From positions 1 to 40,602 of the forward strand of contig JAFSHW010000036.1 in assembly GCA_017440085.1 (NCBI GenBank): 40,602 nt of DNA, read 5' to 3'. Each line of letters opens with the position of its first letter. Position 1 is the stretch's first letter. Below the pieces are notes generated by a model that was not told the origin of the DNA, did no database searches, and saw only the letters and a list, made by a program, of their open reading frames with translations. The DNA comes from Clostridia bacterium (lineage in GTDB: Bacteria > Bacillota > Clostridia > Oscillospirales > UBA644). Both the position numbers and the translations under genes were made by a program. This document shows, one piece after another, positions 34,236 through 40,602 of the stretch.

Positions 34236-35987
34236 ATGAAACTATCAAAATATCTAAAACCGTATATTTGGTTTATAATTCTAGCTCCTGTGTTGATGGT
34301 CCTTGAGGTTTGTATGGACCTTTTGCAGCCCGCTATGATGTCAACGATTGTAAACGACGGCATTTTGGGCTTAAACGATGCAGGAACTTACGGAAATATG
34401 GACGTTATCCTCTCAACTTGCATTAAAATGCTGGTTTTTGCACTTATTGGTGCAATAGGAGGTATGGGTTGCACTTATTTTTCAACCAAAGCCTCTCAAA
34501 ACTTCGGGGCTGATTTAAGGGCAGATCTTTTCCGTAAAATTGAAAGCTTTTCTTTTGCTGAAACTGATAAGTTTTCAACGGGTTCTTTGGTTACCAGAAC
34601 TACAAACGATGTTATGCAGCTTCAAAATATGGTTCTTATGGCGCTCAGAATGCTTGTCAGAACTCCGATGCAGTGCATAGGCGGTATTGTTATGGCTATT
34701 TTAATTAACCCTAAATTCGGCATTATTCTTTTGATTCTTATGCCGATACTTATTGCGTTGGTAGCCTTTTTTATTACTAAAACCAGTCCTATTTTCAGCA
34801 AAATGCAGCAGAAGCTTGACCGCCTTAACGGTATAATGCAGGAAAATCTTTCAGGGGTTCGCGTTGTTAAGGCTTATGTGAGAGAATCACACGAGGTCAA
34901 TAAGTTCGTAGATGCTAATAACGATTACACGGGAACTTCTCTTAAAGTTATGCGCCTTATGGCTGCTCTTTCACCCATAATGATGATAATTATGAACGTT
35001 GCAACAATTGCCGTTATCGTAATCGGTTCTTTTGAAGTTGAAGCCAAAGCTATGCTTGTTGGTGACGTTATGGCTGTGGTTACGTATATGACTCAAATCC
35101 TTATGAGTATGATGATGATGTCAATGATGTTTATGAACATTTCAAGAGCGAAGGCTTCATACCAGAGAATTAAAGCGGTTATGGATACTAATCCTTCAAT
35201 TTATTCGGGAAATGAAGAAGAACAGACTGTTGAAAAGGGTAAAATTGAATTTAAAAACGTTACGTTTAAATACCCCCTTGCTGTTGGCGAGCCTGTTATT
35301 AAAAACGTAAATCTTACTGTAAATCCCGGTGAAACGGTGGCGTTCCTTGGAGCAACAGGTTCAGGAAAATCCTCTTTGGTAAATCTTGTGCCAAGATTTT
35401 ACGACGTTACAGAAGGTCAGGTTTTGGTTGACGGAGTTGACGTTAAGGATTACGATCTTGATAATCTTCGCGCAGGAATAGGTATGGTTCTTCAGGAAGC
35501 CGTCCTTTTTAGCGGTACGATTATGGAAAACATTAAATGGGGAAATCCCAATGCTTCTGATGAAGAAGCTATTGCCGCTGCGAAAATAGCTCAGGCTGAC
35601 GATTATATTTCCAATTTCCCCGACGGTTATAATACTATGCTGGGGCAGAGAGGTTTGACCTTGTCAGGCGGTCAAAAACAAAGACTTTCAATTTCCCGTG
35701 CTGTTTTAAAGAAACCGAAAATTCTTATTCTTGACGATAGTACCTCAGCCCTTGATATGGGCACAGAGGCAAGACTCCAAAAGGCTCTTAAAGAAACTAT
35801 GAGTGGAATGACCTCAATTATTATCGCTCAGAGAATTTCTTCCGTAATGTATGCAGATAAAATAGTCGTGCTTGATAAAGGTGAGGTCGTTGCTGTTGGA
35901 ACTCACGAAGAGCTTCTTAAAAACAGCGAAATTTATCAGGATATTTATTTATCTCAGGTAGGGGAAGGAGGAGTTGACAATGGCTGA
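34236..35987 (+). CDS. ABC exporter subunit, degenerate half (second heterodimer)
   Basis: The 583-residue transmembrane-ATPase fusion has Walker A GATGSGKS (372-379), canonical signature LSGGQ (476-480), Walker B LILDD with Asp501 in place of the catalytic Glu, and Gln532 in place of the switch His. These replacements mark the degenerate site, as in TM287-type subunits. The partner is encoded immediately downstream. Under MarR control, the pair is probably a multidrug or toxic-compound exporter; the substrate is inferred only from context. RBS AAGGAG lies 12 bp before the ATG. Confidence 0.92.
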   Translation: MKLSKYLKPYIWFIILAPVLMVLEVCMDLLQPAMMSTIVNDGILGLNDAGTYGNMDVILSTCIKMLVFALIGAIGGMGCTYFSTKASQNFGADLRADLFRKIESFSFAETDKFSTGSLVTRTTNDVMQLQNMVLMALRMLVRTPMQCIGGIVMAILINPKFGIILLILMPILIALVAFFITKTSPIFSKMQQKLDRLNGIMQENLSGVRVVKAYVRESHEVNKFVDANNDYTGTSLKVMRLMAALSPIMMIIMNVATIAVIVIGSFEVEAKAMLVGDVMAVVTYMTQILMSMMMMSMMFMNISRAKASYQRIKAVMDTNPSIYSGNEEEQTVEKGKIEFKNVTFKYPLAVGEPVIKNVNLTVNPGETVAFLGATGSGKSSLVNLVPRFYDVTEGQVLVDGVDVKDYDLDNLRAGIGMVLQEAVLFSGTIMENIKWGNPNASDEEAIAAAKIAQADDYISNFPDGYNTMLGQRGLTLSGGQKQRLSISRAVLKKPKILILDDSTSALDMGTEARLQKALKETMSGMTSIIIAQRISSVMYADKIVVLDKGEVVAVGTHEELLKNSEIYQDIYLSQVGEGGVDNG

Positions 35988-37839
35988 AAATAATAATAAT
36001 AATGCACCACGCCCTGCAATGCCGGGAAGACCCGGTGGCAGAGGTCCCGGTGGCCCGGGAATGGGTATGCCAAAGGAAAAGCCTAAAAACGGAAAGAAAA
36101 CGCTTCTTCGTCTTTTATCTTATTTGGGTAAAAGCAAAGCCCTTCTTATTGGAATGATAGCGATGGTCCTTTTGATGACTGTTACTCAGCTTATCGGACC
36201 AACTCTTCAAAAAGAGGCTATTGACTCGATGACACTAGTTGATGGTCAGCTACACGTGGATTTTGAGACCCTTAAAAGCTCTCTTATTTCATTGGCAATC
36301 GTTTACGCTGTGGGGGTAGTTTTTAACTTCTTTCAGGGATGGTTTTCCGCAACTCTTTCTCAGCAAACTGTCCGCAAGATGAGAAATGACCTCTTTACCA
36401 AGATGTCTAAACTTCCCGTTAAATATTTTGATACTCACACCCACGGCGAGCTTATGAGCCGCCTTACTAACGACGTTGATAACGTTTCCAATACTCTTTC
36501 ACAAAGTCTTTCGACATTGATTTCAAGTGCATTGACTATTGTGGGCTCGCTTTCTTTAATGCTGTGGTACAGCCCACTTATGACCCTTATTTCACTTATT
36601 GCAATTCCCTTGGGATTATGGTTGGTAAATTTGATTTCAAAAAAGACCAGAAGATTCTTTAAAAGACAGCAGGAAACTTTGGGAGATTTGAACGGCCACA
36701 TTGAAGAGATGGTTACAGGTCAGAAAACGGTCCTTGCCTTTTCACGCAGCGGAATAGTCGTTGACGAATTTGATGAGATAAACGAAAAACTGCGTAATTA
36801 CAGCGTATCAGCTCAGATTTGGGGCGGTATCGTAGGCCCCGTAATGAATATGATAGGAAATATCAGCTTTGCTCTCGTGGCGATTTCAGGTGGTTTCCTT
36901 GCAGCAAACGGAATTATTTCCGTAGGAACCATTCAAGCTTTCGTGCAGTATTCAAAGCAGTTTACCCGCCCTGTAAGTGAGGTTGCAAACCAATATGCGG
37001 TAATTATTTCTGCACTTTCGGGCGCTGAGCGAGTTTTTGAAGTGATGGATGCTGTTCCCGAAGAGGATGATGGCAAAAATAATTACTTCAACGTTTCAGA
37101 GGTTAAGGGCGACGTTCTTTTTGAAAACGTAAACTTTGGTTACAACGAAGAGAAATTAGTCCTTAAAGATTTCAGTATTGACGTAAAGGCAGGTCAGAAA
37201 ATAGCTCTTGTAGGTCCCACCGGTGCGGGAAAGACTACTGTTGTTAATCTAATCACCAGATTCTATGACGTCAATAGCGGTAGAATTTCTCTTGACGGAG
37301 TAGATCTTGAAGAAATCCCCAAGGACGGTTTAAGAAGCTCCATAGGCATAGTTCTTCAGGATACGGTTCTCTTTACGGGAACTATCAGAGATAACATCAG
37401 ATTTGGACGCCTTGACGCTACTGACGAGGAAATCGTTGCGGCAGCAAAAATGGCATATGCAGATGAATTTATTTCACGCCTTCCCGACGGTTACGATACG
37501 GAGCTTTCTGAGCAGGGAAGCAATCTGAGCCAAGGTCAGCGCCAGCTTCTTTCTATTGCAAGAGCAATTCTTGCAGACCCGAAAATTCTCATACTTGACG
37601 AGGCTACATCTTCCATTGATACGAGAACTGAAATGCACATTCAAAAGGCTATGATTGCTCTTATGAAAGGCAGAACAAGTTTTATTATCGCCCACAGGCT
37701 TTCTACCATTCGCGATGCAGATACTATTCTCGTTATTGACGGCGGCAGAATTGCCGAGCAGGGAAGCCACAACTCCCTTTTGAAGTTGAATGGCCATTAT
37801 AAAAAGCTTTATGATATGCAATTTTCAAGGCAAGTATAA
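35980..37839 (+). CDS. ABC exporter subunit, catalytically competent half (second heterodimer)
   Basis: ATG 35980 is chosen over a TTG at 35974 because AAGGAGG is 8 bp upstream; it overlaps the previous gene by 8 bp. The protein is 619 residues. The N-terminus has an extra ~38 residues rich in Asn, Pro, Gly and Met (with GRPGGRGPGGPGMGM) before the first membrane helix. The ATPase domain has Walker A GPTGAGKT (412-419), signature LSQGQ (516-520), Glu541 after Walker B and switch His572, all competent. With the upstream subunit it forms one active and one degenerate ATP site. A terminator follows. Confidence 0.93.
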   Translation: MAENNNNNAPRPAMPGRPGGRGPGGPGMGMPKEKPKNGKKTLLRLLSYLGKSKALLIGMIAMVLLMTVTQLIGPTLQKEAIDSMTLVDGQLHVDFETLKSSLISLAIVYAVGVVFNFFQGWFSATLSQQTVRKMRNDLFTKMSKLPVKYFDTHTHGELMSRLTNDVDNVSNTLSQSLSTLISSALTIVGSLSLMLWYSPLMTLISLIAIPLGLWLVNLISKKTRRFFKRQQETLGDLNGHIEEMVTGQKTVLAFSRSGIVVDEFDEINEKLRNYSVSAQIWGGIVGPVMNMIGNISFALVAISGGFLAANGIISVGTIQAFVQYSKQFTRPVSEVANQYAVIISALSGAERVFEVMDAVPEEDDGKNNYFNVSEVKGDVLFENVNFGYNEEKLVLKDFSIDVKAGQKIALVGPTGAGKTTVVNLITRFYDVNSGRISLDGVDLEEIPKDGLRSSIGIVLQDTVLFTGTIRDNIRFGRLDATDEEIVAAAKMAYADEFISRLPDGYDTELSEQGSNLSQGQRQLLSIARAILADPKILILDEATSSIDTRTEMHIQKAMIALMKGRTSFIIAHRLSTIRDADTILVIDGGRIAEQGSHNSLLKLNGHYKKLYDMQFSRQV

Positions 37840-37842
37840 TTT

Positions 37843-37877
37843 AAAGACTCTCTTTCGTAAGAAGGAGAGTCTTTTTA
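37843..37877 (+). terminator. Terminator of the marR-ABC operon
   Basis: AAAGACTCTC (37843-37852) pairs perfectly with GAGAGTCTTT (37865-37874), followed by TT. It begins 3 bp after the stop codon. Confidence 0.82.
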
Positions 37878-38277
37878 TGTGCTTTAATAGCTTAGATTCG
37901 GTGTAAAGGTGTATAATTTTACAGTACATTTTTCGAAATATCGTTTTTATGAAAATTTCTCAGACTTGGCTTTTTGAAAAGTTTAAAAATGGGCTTTCGT
38001 TGCTAAGGCAACGAAGGTTTGTTCTCGATTTGGGGTTGTTTAAAAGGAATTTTTGTCAAACGGGGTTTACAAAGAAAAGTTTTCCACAGTTTTTTTGGGG
38101 TTTTCCCACGTTTTGACTACGATTTGCAATCAAAAACAGTTAACTTTTAATATTGAAAAAAGTCAATTATAATACCAAAAAACATTAAAAAAATACAGTG
38201 TAAAGGTGTCTCACTTAACATTGCAGTGCTTTCAACTGATTTTTTTGTAAAAATTTGAAGAGAGGTTTTTTATGAAA
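37875..38277. other. Gene-free intergenic region with repeats
   Basis: These ~400 bp show no convincing gene. They contain a 12-bp direct repeat GTGTAAAGGTGT (37901-37912 and 38198-38209), the first overlapping a TATAAT without a good -35. They also contain an 8-bp hairpin (TTCGTTGC/GCAACGAA, 37996-38015) and two similar T-rich motifs (GTTTTCCACAG, GTTTTCCCACG) around 38080-38115. No RNA family was recognised. Confidence 0.45.
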
Positions 38278-38319
38278 AAACTCACCGAAAAACTCTGTTT
38301 TGAACTTCTCGATGAGTTT
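38278..38319 (-). terminator. Terminator of the DUF3737 gene
   Basis: On the minus strand AAACTCATCGAGAA pairs over 14 positions (two G-U) with TTTTCGGTGAGTTT across a 14-nt loop, followed by TTTC. It begins 4 bp after the stop. Confidence 0.65.
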
Positions 38320-38322
38320 AAT

Positions 38323-39165
38323 TTATTCTTTTGTTGTGATTTCGCATTCTGTTTTAGGCTCTCTTTTGGAGTCAAGTATTATTTCGCCGATAGAGTCTGC
38401 CTTGATGAATCCGTTGATAGGATTCTTGACACTTATTACGTGGCTGTTTATCGTTGCCTGCACTTCGCTGTTTTCAAATGCAAAATCTGCATCAACCATT
38501 TCGCAGTCTTCAAGAATTAAACCCTTGCAGTAACACAGAGGCTGTGTACCTACTATTTTGCATCTTATCAGCTTTAAGTTTTCGGAATACCAACCCAAGT
38601 ATTCTCCTTGAACCAAAGAATCCTCAACGGTTACGTTTTTGCAGTGCCAGAAAGCGTCTTTGGTTTTTAACGTGCAATTTTTCAAAACTGCATTTTCTAC
38701 GTATTGGAAAGAGTATTTCCCCGTAAGTTCAAACCCGTTAAGCTCCATATTTTTGCATTCAAAAAACGGATACATAGAAACGAGAGACGTATCGTTTATT
38801 GAAAGGTCTTCACATCTCCAGCCGAATTCTTCTGAGTTTATTTTGCAACCGTTTATTTTAATTTTTTTGCACTCTCTTAATGCTTTTATACCACCCAAAA
38901 CGCTGTTTGTAATTTCCATATTTTCATCGTACCAAAGGGCGGCTCTGCAGGTGTCTGACATAGTGCAATCCTTCACTTTGCCGTCGGTTACGTGCCAGAA
39001 GGGGTACCTCAAACGGAAATCACAGTTCTCCACTGTAATACCTCGGCATTCTTTTAATGCTGATTCTCCGTCTGCAGGCCCGTCAAATACGCAGTTTGCA
39101 ACAGTTGAATCTTCGATACCGTAAAGGGCTCTTTCTTCATCGTAAGTTTTGTTTGAATAAATCAT
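38323..39165 (-). CDS. DUF3737 family right-handed beta-helix protein
   Basis: The 280-residue cytoplasmic protein (no signal peptide) consists of short repeats of about 20 residues with recurring Asn-Cys, Glu-Cys and aromatic-Cys steps (for example ECRGITVENCDF, FWHCKNVTVEDS, CYCKGLILEDCEM). That is a solenoid typical of parallel beta-helices. I recognise it as DUF3737, a family of unknown function common in gut Bacillota. The N-terminus ERALYGIEDS is characteristic. It is monocistronic with its own promoter (39198-39226), divergent from the MATE gene. Confidence 0.82.
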   Translation of the reverse strand: MIYSNKTYDEERALYGIEDSTVANCVFDGPADGESALKECRGITVENCDFRLRYPFWHVTDGKVKDCTMSDTCRAALWYDENMEITNSVLGGIKALRECKKIKINGCKINSEEFGWRCEDLSINDTSLVSMYPFFECKNMELNGFELTGKYSFQYVENAVLKNCTLKTKDAFWHCKNVTVEDSLVQGEYLGWYSENLKLIRCKIVGTQPLCYCKGLILEDCEMVDADFAFENSEVQATINSHVISVKNPINGFIKADSIGEIILDSKREPKTECEITTKE

Positions 39166-39197
39166 ATGTATTTTCCCTTTTAAATTTTATTAACCAT

Positions 39198-39226
39198 ATT
39201 ATACCACGAAAATATAAATCTTTCAA
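39198..39226 (-). promoter_or_regulatory. Promoter of the DUF3737 gene
   Basis: Minus strand: TTGAAA (39226-39221), a 17-bp spacer ending in TGG (extended -10), and perfect TATAAT (39203-39198). RBS AAAAGGG precedes the ATG. Confidence 0.78.
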
Positions 39227-39267
39227 GTACTAATTTTAATATATTTTTTTTATATCCGATTTCCTCA

Positions 39268-39296
39268 TTGACATTTTGCAAATTTAGGTGTATAAT
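39268..39296 (+). promoter_or_regulatory. Promoter of the MATE transporter gene
   Basis: Perfect TTGACA (39268-39273), 17-bp spacer and perfect TATAAT (39291-39296). Back-to-back with the DUF3737 promoter. Confidence 0.82.
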
Positions 39297-39337
39297 TATA
39301 TGGATAAAGTCGTATTTTTCAGGAGTGATGAAAATAA

Positions 39338-40602
39338 ATGATATTGCAAAAGTTTTCCCATAAAAAGGATTTTAATATTCTTGAAGGTCCACTTTTGGGC
39401 AAAATAATTACCTTTGTTCTACCTCTGATGCTGACAAATCTTTTGCAGGTGTGTTATTCTGCGGCTGATATGATGATTGTCGGCCTTTCCAACGTAGACG
39501 GCGCTATCGGTTCAATCGGGACAACCGGCGCGCTGATAAATCTTGTGGTAAACGTGTTTATCGGATTTTCCGTGGGTACAAACGTTATCGTTGCGCGAAA
39601 CATCGGGCGAGGTGATAAAAAAGCTACGGAAAATGCAGTGCATACTTCAATATTATTTGCTTTAATTTGTGGTATTATCTGCGCTGTGGTCGGCTTCGTT
39701 ATTTGCCGCCCCGTTTTGGCAATGATGGGTAATGAGGGGCATATTCTTGACCTTTCTTCACTTTATACAAAAATTTATTTTTTAGGCACTCCTTTTATTG
39801 CAATGACTAACTATTTAATAGCTATTTTCAGAGCAAAAGGGGATACTGAAACTCCGCTGTATATTCTTTCTGCTTCAGGGCTCGTAAACGTTGCTTTGAA
39901 CTTGGTTTTCGTTCTTAGCTTCGGAATGTCTGTTGACGGTGTTTCGCTTGCAACGGTTATTTCCAACGTAGTATCTATGATTTTACTTTTTGGAAAGCTC
40001 CTTAGGGAAGAAGGCTGGTGCAGAATCCATTGGAATAAATTGAAAATGACAAAATCTGCAGTTATTGATATTATTAAAGTAGGTCTCCCCGCAGGTATCC
40101 AGGGCGCACTGTTCTCTATTTCCAACGTCCTTATTCAATCGTCACTTATAGGTCTAAACAATACTCTATGCCCCGGTGGTTCCGATATTATTGACGGTCA
40201 CGCAGCTTCAGGAAGCTTGGAGGGCTTTGCTTATACTGCTACGAATTCCGTTTGCCAGGCGGCAACAACTTTTACAAGTCAGCATTTCGGTGCGAAAAAA
40301 TATAAGCGTATCGGACGAGTTATGTTGAACTGCTACGCTGTTACAGGGTGCGTTGCTTTAATTTGCACAGCCATTATTTTCGGATTCAGGGAATTCCTTA
40401 TTGGGCTTTACGTTTCGGCTCCGATGGCAGTTGAAACGGCTCTTTTGCGAAATTACATAATTATTATTCCGTATTTCCTTTTGGCATTTATGGAAGTTGG
40501 CTCCGGCGTGGTTCGAGGCTTGGGTAAATCTTTAACTTCTACTTTGGTTACGTTCTTCGGGTGCTGTGTATTGAGAGTCCTTTGGGTTTATACCGTGTTC
40601 CA
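39338..40602 (+). CDS. MATE family efflux transporter (partial, runs off the window)
   Basis: The open frame from ATG 39338 reaches the window end with no stop (421 complete codons of a usual ~450). It starts MILQKFSHKKDFNILEGPLL, the MATE/NorM-like opening, followed by GKIITFVLPLMLTNLLQVCY and AADMMIVGL. The first MatE repeat is at residues ~20-180, with FRAKGDTETPL near its end. The second begins near residue 245 (IIKVGLPAGIQGALFS). It is a cation-coupled drug or metabolite exporter in the membrane. RBS AGGAG lies 12 bp upstream; an ATG at 39328 reads only a short frame. The C-terminal end is outside the window. Confidence 0.92.
   Translation, partial: MILQKFSHKKDFNILEGPLLGKIITFVLPLMLTNLLQVCYSAADMMIVGLSNVDGAIGSIGTTGALINLVVNVFIGFSVGTNVIVARNIGRGDKKATENAVHTSILFALICGIICAVVGFVICRPVLAMMGNEGHILDLSSLYTKIYFLGTPFIAMTNYLIAIFRAKGDTETPLYILSASGLVNVALNLVFVLSFGMSVDGVSLATVISNVVSMILLFGKLLREEGWCRIHWNKLKMTKSAVIDIIKVGLPAGIQGALFSISNVLIQSSLIGLNNTLCPGGSDIIDGHAASGSLEGFAYTATNSVCQAATTFTSQHFGAKKYKRIGRVMLNCYAVTGCVALICTAIIFGFREFLIGLYVSAPMAVETALLRNYIIIIPYFLLAFMEVGSGVVRGLGKSLTSTLVTFFGCCVLRVLWVYTVF

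Noticed and set aside
37901..37917. Possible promoter (TATAAT) downstream of the second ABC operon
   Set aside because: No acceptable -35 at 16-18 bp and no gene follows on the plus strand.
38080..38115. TTTTCCACA-like motifs suggesting DnaA boxes or an origin
   Set aside because: Only one near-match and no origin-associated genes (dnaA, dnaN, recF) nearby.
38272..38520. 82-residue frame MKKLTEKL... with a good GAGAGG RBS, antisense to the DUF3737 gene
   Set aside because: Most of it is the reverse complement of the DUF3737 coding region, and its first codons form the 14-bp hairpin of that gene's terminator. The RBS is probably coincidental, though a truncated gene remnant is not fully excluded.

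Overview
The window is a stretch of chromosome from a low-GC (by eye about 40%), endospore-forming member of the Bacillota, most likely class Clostridia. The evidence is a complete spoIIA operon (spoIIAA-spoIIAB-sigF), Gram-positive lipoprotein signal peptides, ribosome binding sites of the AGGAGG type, TTG/GTG starts, consensus sigma-A promoters with 17-bp spacers, and a short prolyl-tRNA synthetase without the bacterial insertion domain. There is no phage, insertion sequence, CRISPR array or obvious mobile island; most genes are core or housekeeping genes with a few accessory ones between them.

Layout. 1-850 is the 3' end of an rRNA operon: the last ~63 nt of 23S, two strongly diverged tandem 5S genes, tRNA-Glu(CTC) and a CAT-anticodon tRNA, closed by a strong hairpin that is partly duplicated downstream. 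1224-2795 is a sigma-70/ECF-like factor with an unusual ~350-residue C-terminal extension. 2864-5188 (minus) holds two paralogous lipoprotein metallophosphoesterases. 5313-8868 (minus) encodes a heterodimeric ABC exporter. 9096-19579 (plus) is a housekeeping block: lgt, folD, citrate synthase, typA, pth, mfd and a PrsA-like foldase lipoprotein. 19636-22734 (minus) has a small unknown gene, a coiled-coil polysaccharide deacetylase and proS. 22969-27984 is a very large GH2-like lipoprotein with a C-terminal ricin-like lectin region. guaB follows at 28212-29687. 29862-33514 (minus) contains a membrane-anchored cysteine-rich small protein, an M3 oligopeptidase and the spoIIA operon. 33733-37839 is a MarR-regulated second heterodimeric ABC exporter with a visible operator. 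38323-39165 (minus) is a DUF3737 beta-helix protein, and the window ends inside a MATE-family transporter.

How the genes work together. Lgt lipidates prolipoproteins, and four lipoproteins are encoded nearby: two phosphoesterases, the foldase and the GH2 protein. Together with the deacetylase they suggest investment in the cell surface. The spoIIA operon controls the forespore-specific sigma factor. The two ABC pairs each combine one degenerate and one canonical ATP site, as in BmrCD/TM287-288-type exporters; only the second pair has an obvious dedicated regulator.

No whole multi-gene system stands out as unknown. The most unusual items are the sigma factor with its unexplained extension, the GH2 protein that keeps its two catalytic glutamates but loses most other LacZ pocket residues, the 17-cysteine membrane-anchored acidic protein, and the covarying tandem 5S genes.
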